The position numbers were made by a program, and so were the translations under genes. 64,000 bases of DNA from contig JAHHTZ010000005.1 in NCBI GenBank assembly GCA_020024285.1, positions 1-64,000 on the forward strand, given 5' to 3'. The stretch's first letter is position 1. Every line of letters begins with the position of its first letter. The notes under the pieces are model-generated. The model was not told the DNA's origin. It searched no databases and worked only from the letters and a program-made list of their open reading frames with translations. The stretch is from Oscillospiraceae bacterium (GTDB taxonomy: Bacteria; Bacillota; Clostridia; Oscillospirales; Ruminococcaceae). Positions 32,229 to 40,588 of this stretch are shown piece by piece.

Positions 32229-32623
32229 TCGGGGCAGACTGCACCGTGATGTGGTACCGCAAGCAAGACGGCACGGGGAGAAAGATCACGGGGGCATCGT
32301 GGCAGGAGGCGCAGATCCGCGCCTCCACCGACCAGCGCGGTAGGAACGGCAGCACGAAGGGTGCGCTCATCGATCAGGGCGAGCGGCTCAAGCGCGAGGT
32401 ATTCCTGACGATCCCGCGGGAAAATCTCCCCGAGGATTACCCCGAGCCTCAGGGCGCAGGCGGTATCGCCGTGGGGGATCACTTCCTCCTTGGGGAAGGG
32501 AACAGCACCCTCCTGCGCCCCTCCGAGCTTGAGCGCGGCGCGGGGACGCACTTCACGGTGCGCGCTGTGTCCGACCGAAGATTCGGGCTGAGAAGCGACC
32601 ACATCCGCGTGCGCGGATATTAG
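32225..32623 (+). CDS. Head closure/stopper-like protein
   Basis: A 132-residue, beta-rich protein overlapping the previous gene in ATGA. The stretch VFLTIPRENLP..YPEPQGAGGIAVGDHFLLGEG, with a late ...FTVRAVSDRR, resembles small phage head-closure proteins that have an SH3-like barrel. Function is inferred from position. Confidence 0.6.
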   Translation: MIGADCTVMWYRKQDGTGRKITGASWQEAQIRASTDQRGRNGSTKGALIDQGERLKREVFLTIPRENLPEDYPEPQGAGGIAVGDHFLLGEGNSTLLRPSELERGAGTHFTVRAVSDRRFGLRSDHIRVRGY

Positions 32624-32682
32624 GGTGCATCGAAAAAAGTTCGGGGGGCAGATTTTGCTCCCGCAGAAAAAGGAGGAACGAG

Positions 32683-33108
32683 ATGACACTGATCGAAGCG
32701 ATGCAGCAATATCTCATGCAGTGCCCAGTCCTCACAAAGCAGGAAAGTCACCTCGAATTTACCGCCGATGAGGAAAACTGGGCGCTCTATGACGGGGGAG
32801 AAGCCGTCATCGAGCAATACTGGGATGGCAGCGAGCTGCGCTGCCATCGCTTTTCGCTGGCGGTGCGCCGCTTTGCCTGCGACGACGGCGAGCGCCGGGA
32901 AAACATCACAAGCCTGCAAACGCTGTGCGACTGGCTGTCGCAGCGGCAGCTTTCGGGCATCCTGCCAGCGCTCCCCAAGGGAAAGCAGGCAGAGCGCATC
33001 GAAAGCCAAAACGCTGCCCTGAGCCGCATGGACGAGGACAGCGTTTGCGGCACCTATCATATGCAGCTTTTATTGTATTACGAAGAAAGAAGGGAAGTTA
33101 TTGAGTAA
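32683..33108 (+). CDS. Tail completion/terminator-like protein
   Basis: A 141-residue protein with AGGAGG before ATG 32683. The sequence begins TLIEAMQQYLMQCPVLTKQ and ends with a beta strand YHMQLLLYYEERREVIE, a layout common to minor capsid or tail-terminator proteins that cap the tail tube at the neck. The next gene starts within its last codons. Assignment from order and composition. Confidence 0.55.
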   Translation: MTLIEAMQQYLMQCPVLTKQESHLEFTADEENWALYDGGEAVIEQYWDGSELRCHRFSLAVRRFACDDGERRENITSLQTLCDWLSQRQLSGILPALPKGKQAERIESQNAALSRMDEDSVCGTYHMQLLLYYEERREVIE

Positions 33109-33589
33109 GACTTATCCAAAAAACTGGCAGCGCAGGATGATGATCTGCAAAAATCCAGACGACCCATCCCCGCAGTGGCTGCCGATCGCTGCCGGCATCC
33201 AGAGCCGGCGCAACAGCATCACGGAGGAAACCGTGGAATTTTACTACATGGACGGCGAGGGGCGCGCCCAGCAGGAATCTGCCACACAGTCGCTTTCCGT
33301 TTCGTTTACGGGACACCGCTGTGTGGGCGACGAGGCACAGGACCATGTGCTCGATGAGCTCCTGGAGAGCCTTGAAAACCGCAGCGTGGGATTCCTCGAT
33401 TATGACAGCTCCATCGTCGGAAAACCGAATGCCCGCCGCGGCACGGCGACCATCTCCATCTCGGACTATGGCTCGGGCGCGGCGTTTGACCGCCAGAGCA
33501 TCGCCTTTACGCTGCATATCTCAAGCAAGATCCAGCGCGGCACCGTCACCGTAAACGAAGGTCAGGTGCAGTTTACCCCGGCAGGATAG
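33101..33589 (+). CDS. Major tail tube-like protein
   Basis: A 162-residue beta-rich protein, starting TTG 33101 and overlapping the preceding gene by 8 bp. Segments AAGIQSRRNSITEETVEFYYMDGEG, VSFTGHRCVGD and the late strand pair SKIQRGTVTVNEGQVQFTPAG fit the tail-tube fold of siphophages. Its presence argues that the particle has a tail tube, even though no normal tape-measure gene follows. Confidence 0.65.
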   Translation: MSKTYPKNWQRRMMICKNPDDPSPQWLPIAAGIQSRRNSITEETVEFYYMDGEGRAQQESATQSLSVSFTGHRCVGDEAQDHVLDELLESLENRSVGFLDYDSSIVGKPNARRGTATISISDYGSGAAFDRQSIAFTLHISSKIQRGTVTVNEGQVQFTPAG

Positions 33590-33599
33590 GAGGGGGAGC

Positions 33600-34025
33600 A
33601 TGAGCGGATTTGAGTTTCAGAAAAAGGTTTCCCTCTCTATCTGCGGCAGGGAGTTTGAGCTGAGTGCGCTCGACCGCGGATACCTCGATGGTCTGCTGCG
33701 CCTCTATGCACAGATCATGAGCCTGCAAGGACAGTATGAGCGCGCACAGGCGCTGCTTTTGTGCGATGCTCCAAAGGCGGAGCAGGTGCAAAGGGCGGGG
33801 CAGGAGATCCTGGAAGCAAATGGGCTTTTGCTCCTGAGTGCGCGCCAGTTTTTGCAGACCGCCCTTGGGGAAAACGGGTATTGGGAAATCTTCCAAAACC
33901 GCCCCGTCAACACGAGGGAGCATTTGCAGCTTTGCACCTATCTGTTTGAGCAGCTGCTTGAGGAGGGCGCAGAGGATGCAGGAGAAGACTCCCTCGAAGA
34001 CGTGTATGACGCATGGGCGCAGTAA
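33600..34025 (+). CDS. Tail assembly chaperone-position protein
   Basis: A 141-residue helical, acidic protein (LQGQYERAQALLL, LEEGAEDAGEDSLEDVYDAWAQ) in the position of the tail assembly chaperone. Normally such genes show a programmed frameshift into a longer product; here the downstream frame is instead a separate gene beginning 13 bp later, and I see no clear slippery heptamer. A strong AGGAGGGGGAG precedes the ATG. Confidence 0.6.
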   Translation: MSGFEFQKKVSLSICGREFELSALDRGYLDGLLRLYAQIMSLQGQYERAQALLLCDAPKAEQVQRAGQEILEANGLLLLSARQFLQTALGENGYWEIFQNRPVNTREHLQLCTYLFEQLLEEGAEDAGEDSLEDVYDAWAQ

Positions 34026-34038
34026 GGGAGGGAGCAGC

Positions 34039-34596
34039 ATGGCAGAACATCCAAAGCATCCCTTGCAGGAGCAGGTGACAAAGCAGCTTTGTCATGTGGT
34101 GCGCACAGTGCGCTGCGCCCTCCCGCCGGGATCGGCGGCAGAAGGGCAGCCAATGCGCCGTGCGCCGATTGCGGAAGGCATCGACAAAGGGCAGACGGTG
34201 CGCCGTGCACCGATTCCGGAGGGCATCAACAAAGGGCAGCCAATACGCCGTGCGCCGATTGCGGAGGGCATCACAGAAGGGCAGACGGTGCGCCGTGCGC
34301 CGATTCCAGAGGGCATCACCGAAGGGCAGACGGTACGCCGTGCGCCGATTGCAGAGGGCATCACCGAAGGGCAGACAGTACGCCGTGCACCGATTGCATC
34401 GGGGAAAGCGGGGGAGCGCACCGCCCCTCAGCCGATGCAGCAATCCCCCCTCGCACAGGGGATATCCCCCGTCTACATCGACCGCAGGCAGTATCACTTC
34501 ACCATCGGGAACCTTGAGGAATTTGTGAAGATCCAAGAGCGCATGGAGATGGAGCGGCAGTCCCTGCGCATGGGGTATCTGCCGCGGATCAAATAA
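34039..34596 (+). CDS. Repeat protein in the tape-measure position
   Basis: A 185-residue protein. Residues 40 to about 128 are six 15-residue repeats of the form RRAPI(A/P)EGI-x-x-GQ-x-x, encoded by 45-bp tandem units. The C-terminal 50 residues (YIDRRQYHFTIGNLEEFVKIQERMEMERQ) are non-repetitive and end basic. It occupies the slot between tail chaperone and distal tail genes where a tape-measure protein of 600-1500 residues is expected, but it is short and proline-containing, so a long coiled coil is unlikely. It could be a minimal ruler for a short tail or a remnant. Confidence 0.7.
   Translation: MAEHPKHPLQEQVTKQLCHVVRTVRCALPPGSAAEGQPMRRAPIAEGIDKGQTVRRAPIPEGINKGQPIRRAPIAEGITEGQTVRRAPIPEGITEGQTVRRAPIAEGITEGQTVRRAPIASGKAGERTAPQPMQQSPLAQGISPVYIDRRQYHFTIGNLEEFVKIQERMEMERQSLRMGYLPRIK
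34156..34425 (+). repeat. Six 45-bp tandem repeats (coding)
   Basis: Six in-frame 45-bp units, for example CGCCGTGCGCCGATTGCGGA at the start of a unit, encode the RRAPI repeats. Units differ at scattered positions and alternate between GATTGC (A) and GATTCC (P). Confidence 0.92.
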
Positions 34597-34613
34597 TAAG
34601 AGAAAGGAGTGCG

Positions 34614-36785
34614 ATGCAAATGCAAACACAAAACAGGGAGCAGACGCTTGAGCCGCTCCCGAAGCTGCACTACCGCCTTTCGGCGGACAGCACCAACGCA
34701 TACAGCCCAAAGACCGACAGCTGGATGCACAACGATAACCCCGCAATGGTTGAGGAGCGCATCTTCACCCGGTATGATTTTGTTGCAAGCAAGGGGTATT
34801 TTAACGCAGGAGCGGATATCCCGCAGGACGGACGCGCCGTACACTATACGTATGACGACAAGCGCATCCAATACCGCAAGAAGCAGCAGTTCATCGTGGG
34901 GCCGTATCTCTACGTGCTGCGAAAAAGCGAGCAGCACAGCGGCAATCTCCCAAGCGGCAGAGCACTGAGCTATTGTGCATGGCTCAAGAAGGGCGGCTCG
35001 GTCAGCAGTCCTGCAAGGTTTGGACACGATATTTCCACCCTTCCCCCAGGGCTTCCGCTGCTGAGTAACATCAAGCTCAACCAGTATAACTACATCAGCC
35101 CCACCCCCGTCTACGTGGACTGCGGCACCACAGGCTCAAACCTGTACCGCGACACGCGCTATCAATCGCATGGGGAGCTTGTCTTTTCCGGCATGAAGGG
35201 GAGCAATCCGCCCTACTGGGAGGTTTGGGCAGAGGACATCGTCCCCTTCGCGAAGGACCCGTACCCCAGCGGCTGCTTTGTCGATAAGACGGAGGACATC
35301 ACCCTGTCGTGGAGCTTTGGTGTCAATACGAGAAGGGCGAGCTTTGAGGGGCTGTACAACGTGACAGGGAGCGTGAGCGGCAGGATCATCGAGATGCCCT
35401 GTCAGAAAAGCGCCGTCCTGCGCTGGAAGCAGCAGGGGAACAGCCAGGTCCACACGATCAACCTCACGAACGAAACGAAGGTCGTCCTCCCCAAGGGGCA
35501 GATCACGGCGGATTCCTTCGACTGGCAGGTGGTCATCACAACGGATGACAACGTGAGCGGAAAATCAGACCAGTGGTTTCATGCGACCACGAACAACGAT
35601 TCCAAGAGCACGGTACGCATCGTGTCGCCAAAGCGCGTGGTGGTGGACGGCAGCTGCGACAATGAGTTTGTCTGGGAGCATATCATCGCAACCGGCACCC
35701 GACCCACCAAAAGCGAATTGCAGTACAGCACCGACAACGCAGGCTCGTGGAATACCCTTGCCACTGTGAACACGAGGGAAACGCGCTGCACGATTGCGGC
35801 GGGGACCCTCCCGGCGGGGCTGCTTCAGTGGCGTGTGCGCACCTACAATACAAACAACGTGGCTGGAGAGTGGAGCGAGGCGGTGAGCATCAACTCGTAC
35901 AGCGCACCGCCGAAGCCGCAGATCGTGTCGGTGGGGGAGAGCCCGCTGCCGCAGATCCGATGGAGCGGGGAGGGGCAGCTGTGCGCCGAGGTGCGCATCG
36001 ACCGCACCCGCACGCGCACCGTCTACGGCACGGGGCAGAGCCTGCTGTGGGACACACGCCTTGAGGACGGGGAGCATCTCGTGCAGGTGCGCGTCCAGAA
36101 CAGCTACAGCCTGTGGAGCCCGTGGGCAGAGCATACGGTGGTGACAAAAAACTATTCGCAAAAGGAGCTCCTGCTGCTTGCGCACAGCATACAAAACGGC
36201 GTGGAGCTCCATTGGGAGCGCAGCTTTCCGAAGATGGAGCTTTACCGCGACGGGAGCAGGATCGCGGTGCTGGACGGAGGCTTCACCTACACCGACTGGG
36301 AGAGCGTCGGCACATGCCAATACGAGCTTTATGGCATCGACAAGGACGGATACTACACAAAAAGCACCACAGTGCGCTGTGCGCCGACGGTGGAGCACGC
36401 TGCCCTTGGGGACGAAAGCGGCAACTGGCTCTCCCTGAGCGGCAGATACCATGCGCCGCCGGAGCATCAGCGCACCGTGCTCAGCCTCATCCACTATGAA
36501 TACTACGTCGGGCGCCGTGAGCCCGTGGCATATCCGTCGGGACAGCGCGAGGTGGTGCATCGCTTTGCCTTTTCGCTTCGGCGCACACAGCAGCAGACCC
36601 TCAGCCGCATGGAAGCACTTTCGGGCACAACGGTGCTTTATAAGGACGTACGCGGCGACTTTGCAAAGGGGACGCTGCAGCAGCTTCATTCCTCCCACAA
36701 CGGGCAGTACATCGAAGTGCAGTTTGAAATCGTGGAATCCTGCACCGAGGGGCAGAAGAAACCGACACAAGGGGAGGGAGCCTGA
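34614..36785 (+). CDS. Large tail/fibre protein with fibronectin III-like domains
   Basis: A 723-residue protein of the tail tip region. Residues about 330-430, 430-510 and 510-600 look like successive fibronectin type III-like beta sandwiches (LQYSTDNAGSWNTLATVN, WRVRTYNTNNVAGEWSEAV, HLVQVRVQNSYSLWSPWAE). The N-terminal 330 residues are unrecognised but rich in tyrosine and glycine. Such proteins contact the host surface. AAAGGAG precedes ATG 34614, and its TGA overlaps the next ATG. Intact at full length, with no frameshift seen. Confidence 0.7.
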   Translation: MQMQTQNREQTLEPLPKLHYRLSADSTNAYSPKTDSWMHNDNPAMVEERIFTRYDFVASKGYFNAGADIPQDGRAVHYTYDDKRIQYRKKQQFIVGPYLYVLRKSEQHSGNLPSGRALSYCAWLKKGGSVSSPARFGHDISTLPPGLPLLSNIKLNQYNYISPTPVYVDCGTTGSNLYRDTRYQSHGELVFSGMKGSNPPYWEVWAEDIVPFAKDPYPSGCFVDKTEDITLSWSFGVNTRRASFEGLYNVTGSVSGRIIEMPCQKSAVLRWKQQGNSQVHTINLTNETKVVLPKGQITADSFDWQVVITTDDNVSGKSDQWFHATTNNDSKSTVRIVSPKRVVVDGSCDNEFVWEHIIATGTRPTKSELQYSTDNAGSWNTLATVNTRETRCTIAAGTLPAGLLQWRVRTYNTNNVAGEWSEAVSINSYSAPPKPQIVSVGESPLPQIRWSGEGQLCAEVRIDRTRTRTVYGTGQSLLWDTRLEDGEHLVQVRVQNSYSLWSPWAEHTVVTKNYSQKELLLLAHSIQNGVELHWERSFPKMELYRDGSRIAVLDGGFTYTDWESVGTCQYELYGIDKDGYYTKSTTVRCAPTVEHAALGDESGNWLSLSGRYHAPPEHQRTVLSLIHYEYYVGRREPVAYPSGQREVVHRFAFSLRRTQQQTLSRMEALSGTTVLYKDVRGDFAKGTLQQLHSSHNGQYIEVQFEIVESCTEGQKKPTQGEGA

Positions 36786-37804
36786 TGGAACAGGACAGCC
36801 GATTTTATGTAGTGCGCGACGGCATCGTGCGCCGCGACCTTGAGCTTTATGCGGTGAATCCTGCGCGCGTCACGATGGCATACGATGCCCAGATCAAGAT
36901 GGCGCTGCGCGGCACGTTTTCATCGCGCGAGGGGGTGGACCTTCTGCACGACCACATTCAGGCAGCGCTCGTCCTCGACGGGCAGGAGCAGAGCATTGGG
37001 GAGTTTGTCGTCACCACCTGCCAGACGCGGTGCAGCAGAGGACAGGAGCTTTGGGAGCTCGAAGCATACGACCAGACCTATCTTATCAAGCGTCAGCGGC
37101 AGGAAACGCGCCGCGGCTTTGGCATACAGAGAAAATATCTTGAGGTGATCGAGATGCTGCTGACAGAATGCGGCATCACACGCATCGATGCCGAAGTGTT
37201 TGACGCAAATTTGCAGACATACCGCGAGTGGGAGATCGGGGAGGAAACGCTCACCATCATCAACACCCTGCTTTCGGAGATGAGCTTTTCCAGCCTGTGG
37301 TTCGACAGCCGCGGCTATGCGCGCATCACGCGCTGCCGCCCGCCGCAGGCGCAGACCTGTCAGCATCATTACTGCGCCGACGAGCTTTCGGTCCTCAAGG
37401 AGGACTGCATCAAAAGCTGGGACATCTTCGACGCAAAAAACGTGTTTGTGGCGATGGTGAGCCTTCCGGGAGCGCAGCGTGCGCTTGTGGCAACATCGGA
37501 GAACGACGACATCCGAAGCCCCATCTCCACCGTGAACCTCGGACGGCTGATGGCGCCCATCCTGCAGCTTGACAACATCGCGTCGCGTCAGGCGCTTCAG
37601 GACTATGTGGACATGGTGCGCTTTGAGAGCATGCTCTGCACCGAAACGGTGCGCTTTCAGACGGCAAACCGCATCCACGGCATCGGGGAGCTTGTGGCGG
37701 TGGAGCATCCGCACCTGCACGGCATATTTCAGGAAACAGCATGGGAAATGGTGCTGGGATACGGCGGCACGATGACCCATACCGCAAAGAGGGTGATGAT
37801 ATGA
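36785..37804 (+). CDS. Distal tail/baseplate-like protein (Tal/DUF5048-like)
   Basis: A 339-residue protein. The N-terminal DGIVRRDLELYAVNPARVTMAYDAQIKMALRGTF and the middle ...EVIEMLLTECGITRIDAEV...WEIGEETLTIINTLLSEMSFSSLWFDSRGY resemble phage tail proteins with the GyrI/hub-like domains of Tal or gp27 type that close the tail tube. It overlaps both neighbours (TGATG and ATGA), indicating one translated block. Confidence 0.68.
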   Translation: MEQDSRFYVVRDGIVRRDLELYAVNPARVTMAYDAQIKMALRGTFSSREGVDLLHDHIQAALVLDGQEQSIGEFVVTTCQTRCSRGQELWELEAYDQTYLIKRQRQETRRGFGIQRKYLEVIEMLLTECGITRIDAEVFDANLQTYREWEIGEETLTIINTLLSEMSFSSLWFDSRGYARITRCRPPQAQTCQHHYCADELSVLKEDCIKSWDIFDAKNVFVAMVSLPGAQRALVATSENDDIRSPISTVNLGRLMAPILQLDNIASRQALQDYVDMVRFESMLCTETVRFQTANRIHGIGELVAVEHPHLHGIFQETAWEMVLGYGGTMTHTAKRVMI

Positions 37805-38034
37805 TCCTAACAACGTATCAGGAACAGGAATCGCTGCACGAGGGGCAGCGCAGAGAGGGGAAGATCGCGACGGTGTATCGGGTAAACCCCTCCGGCATCC
37901 AGCTGACCTTTGACGGGGAAAAATCCCCAAGCCGAAGGCTCTATGCCTATAACCAGACGCTGAACCTAAGCTATGGGATGCGCGTGTTTGTGCTGCCGTA
38001 CGGCGACACCTACATCGTGGCGTTCCCGATCTAA
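37801..38034 (+). CDS. Small beta-rich tail-region protein
   Basis: A 77-residue protein (MILTTYQEQESLHEGQRREG...) with four to five predicted beta strands ending TYIVAFPI; it resembles the small OB-like proteins found next to baseplate hubs. ATG 37801 overlaps the preceding stop. The 165 bp to the lysozyme (38035-38199) contain no supported gene. Confidence 0.6.
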   Translation: MILTTYQEQESLHEGQRREGKIATVYRVNPSGIQLTFDGEKSPSRRLYAYNQTLNLSYGMRVFVLPYGDTYIVAFPI

Positions 38035-38199
38035 GGCTGAGGGGGGAGCGGGCGCCTGATTTTTCCCATCGGGATCGCACAGCAGGCACACCGCTTCGTC
38101 CGCTCCCATACTCTGAAAGAAGGGAGCCTTCCCAAGAGCTGATGCAGCCAAAAGGAGGGCGGCCCAAACACAACAACCGGATAAGGAGGAATGTTGCCA

Positions 38200-38946
38200 G
38201 TGAAACAATATGTCATTGATGCAAGCGGCTATCAGGGCGAAATCGATTTTAAGAAGGTGAAGGCAGCGGGGATCACAGGGGTGCTGCTCAAATGTACGGA
38301 AGGGGACAGCTACCTTGCCCCGAAGTTCCTTCCAAACTACAAAAAGGCACTCGAGGCGGGGCTTCGGGTGGGGGCATACCACTTCCTGCGCGCGGCAAGC
38401 GCATCGGAGGGCGCAAGGGAGGGGGAATGGTTCGGCAAGTGCATCGAGGGGCTGACGCTCGAACTCGGCGCGGCGCTCGATGTGGAGCATGAGGGGGTCA
38501 ACTGGGACGGAGCGAAGGTCACACCCAATGATGCCTGCAATATCGTGAGCGCCTTTGCACAAGGCGCAGCAAAGCACGATCGACCGCAGCTCTATGAGGA
38601 GAAGGAGATGCTCCTTTATGCGAGCATCGATTACTTTAAGCGCTTTCTCAGCAGTCCGGCGCTCAGAGCATACCCCACATGGCTTGCAAATCCCGGCAAG
38701 CTCCCCTACGAAGGCGCGGTCAAGCTCGTCCAGTACAGCTGGAGCGGGCGCGTGGACGGCGTGGAAAACGAGGTGGACCTCAATACCCTCTACCCATGTG
38801 CACAGAAGGTGGAGATGACAACGCTCAACGATGCACCGACCGTTTTCCCGAACGGGGACGTCCCCGTCCCGCCCGACCCCATAAGATGGCACATCAGCGG
38901 CACAATAGGCTGCCGCTGCATCGACCTTACCATCGAGCAGCAATAA
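38200..38946 (+). CDS. GH25 muramidase (phage lysozyme)
   Basis: A 248-residue endolysin that cleaves peptidoglycan between N-acetylmuramic acid and N-acetylglucosamine. The GH25 barrel starts at YVIDASGYQGEIDF (D6/D7 region) with the catalytic pair D94-V-E96 in ALDVEHEG. The C-terminal 40 residues form a proline-rich linker and a short tail without known wall-binding repeats. No signal peptide, so it needs a holin, yet none lies in this cassette: the nearest is at 3357. GTG 38200 suits the AAGGAGG site; ATG 38191 touches it. Confidence 0.9.
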   Translation: MKQYVIDASGYQGEIDFKKVKAAGITGVLLKCTEGDSYLAPKFLPNYKKALEAGLRVGAYHFLRAASASEGAREGEWFGKCIEGLTLELGAALDVEHEGVNWDGAKVTPNDACNIVSAFAQGAAKHDRPQLYEEKEMLLYASIDYFKRFLSSPALRAYPTWLANPGKLPYEGAVKLVQYSWSGRVDGVENEVDLNTLYPCAQKVEMTTLNDAPTVFPNGDVPVPPDPIRWHISGTIGCRCIDLTIEQQ

Positions 38947-38951
38947 ACAAA

Positions 38952-38985
38952 AACGGGCGGACCTTCTTAGAAAGGTCCACCCGTT
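38952..38985. terminator. Terminator at the end of the phage cassette
   Basis: AACGGGCGGACCTT/AAGGTCCACCCGTT with a 6-base loop (one G-A mismatch) between convergent lysozyme and Sel1 genes. Confidence 0.75.
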
Positions 38986-38998
38986 GTGTGCTATTTGG

Positions 38999-40588
38999 TT
39001 ATTGTTTGCTGCGCTCGTCCTCGAGCTTTTGAAGGAGCTTTTGAGCGGTGTGGTAGTGCTTTTCTTTGAGGATGTCGTCCTGCTCCATCGCAAGGCGGCA
39101 CAGCTGCATTGCTTTGTCGGGGTCTGTGTGTTCGGCGCGCTGTGCCAGCAGGAGCGTGGCTCCGCTGTAGCCAAGGTCGGAGGCTTTTTGATAGCAGCTC
39201 CCTGCTTTTTCCGCGCTTTTGGGGACGCCATGCCCCGCTTCATAGCATTGTGCAAGGTTGTGCCACGCGACGGCATTCCCGCGCTGTGCCGCATCCTGAT
39301 ACAGCGCAACCGCCTTTTTGATGTTCTTTTTGACCCCGGTGCCAAGGCGATAGCATTCCCCGAGGTTGACGGCGGCGCCGACGTGTCCTTCCTCCTGCGC
39401 CTTCGTGAGCCAGAACACCGCAAGCTCGTAGTTTATCGGGGTGGCAAATCCGCACTGGTGGAACACCCCAAGGTTAAACATGGCGCTGACATCGCCGTTT
39501 GCTGCCGCGCGGCGGTACCAGGACAGCGATTCCTTGAGGTCCTTCCTGACGCCGCGCCCGATGCGGTAGCACCAGCCGAGGTGACACTGCGCCGGGGCTT
39601 CGTTCTGTTCGGCGGCACGGCGGACAAGCTCGAAGGCTTTTTCGTCATCCTGCTCGACGCCCCAGCCGTTGTAGAAGCACAGCCCGAGGTTAAACAGCGC
39701 GGGCGCATGATCCTGCTCGGCTGCCAGCGTGTACCAATGGACTGCCTGCCGGAGGTTTTTCTTTGTGCCGCTGCCGCTGTAATACGCCCAGCCCACATAG
39801 CACTGTGCCGGAGCATAGCCCTGCTTTGCCGCCTTGAGATACCACGCGAAGGCGAGGGCGAGATCCTTTTTGGTGCCGTATCCGCACTGATAGCACCAGC
39901 CAAGGTCGCTTTGTGCCTTGTGGTAGCCAAGCTTTGCCGCGCGCTCGTAGCAGAGGAACATACTGTGGTAGTCCTGCGTTACACCCTGCCCCCGGTAATA
40001 GCACCAGCCAAGGCGGTGCATCGCCTCGGGACACTCCTTGCGCGCCGCCCAGCGAAACAGCGCGATGGCGCGCTTTACATCCTGCTCCACCCCGATGCCG
40101 TCCAAAAGGCAGCCGCCGAAGTTGGAGCCGCCCAGCGCATAGCCGCGCAGGAAGGAGCGCAGGTAGAGGTCTGCCGCCATCGGGAGGCTCTGCTTGACCC
40201 CGATGCCGTTTTCGTAGCACAGTCCGAGGTTGTTCATCGCGCGCGCATGGCCGCGCTGCGCCGCCTTTGTATACCAGAAGGCGGTTTTCTGCTTGTCGGG
40301 CTCGACCCCGATGCCGTTTTTATAGCACCACGCCAGCGAGCACTGCCCGTTGGCATCGCCCTTTGCGGCGGCGATGGTGTAATATTCCACCGCTTTTTTG
40401 AGGTTCCTGCGGATGCCAAGCCCGTTTTCATAGCAGCATCCGAGCGCATAGGCGCTGTAGGCATCGCCGCGGCGCACCGCCTCGCGCAGGTAGGGGAGCC
40501 CGGCAGGATAGTCGGGGCTGTCCCCCAAAAGGAGCGCCTGCCACGTCTGCATCAGCTCCATGAGCGAAAGCTGTTTGAGCTCGTTCAA
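38999..40588 (-). CDS. Sel1-repeat protein
   Basis: A 529-residue protein made almost wholly of about 13 Sel1-like TPR repeats of 36 residues (A-x-x-x-LGxCYxxGxGVxxDxxxA), for example AYALGCCYENGLGIRRNLKKAVEYYTIAAAKGD. These solenoids bind proteins and serve in signalling or assembly. No signal peptide or other domain is visible. Its ATG overlaps the stop of yaaA by four bases, so the two are coupled. It lies convergent to the phage cassette; no link to it is shown. Confidence 0.9.
   Translation of the reverse strand: MNELKQLSLMELMQTWQALLLGDSPDYPAGLPYLREAVRRGDAYSAYALGCCYENGLGIRRNLKKAVEYYTIAAAKGDANGQCSLAWCYKNGIGVEPDKQKTAFWYTKAAQRGHARAMNNLGLCYENGIGVKQSLPMAADLYLRSFLRGYALGGSNFGGCLLDGIGVEQDVKRAIALFRWAARKECPEAMHRLGWCYYRGQGVTQDYHSMFLCYERAAKLGYHKAQSDLGWCYQCGYGTKKDLALAFAWYLKAAKQGYAPAQCYVGWAYYSGSGTKKNLRQAVHWYTLAAEQDHAPALFNLGLCFYNGWGVEQDDEKAFELVRRAAEQNEAPAQCHLGWCYRIGRGVRKDLKESLSWYRRAAANGDVSAMFNLGVFHQCGFATPINYELAVFWLTKAQEEGHVGAAVNLGECYRLGTGVKKNIKKAVALYQDAAQRGNAVAWHNLAQCYEAGHGVPKSAEKAGSCYQKASDLGYSGATLLLAQRAEHTDPDKAMQLCRLAMEQDDILKEKHYHTAQKLLQKLEDERSKQ

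Noticed and set aside
33600..34100. Programmed frameshift linking the chaperone-position gene to the repeat protein
   Set aside because: No slippery heptamer is apparent near the end, and the repeat protein has its own ribosome site and ATG after a 13-bp gap.
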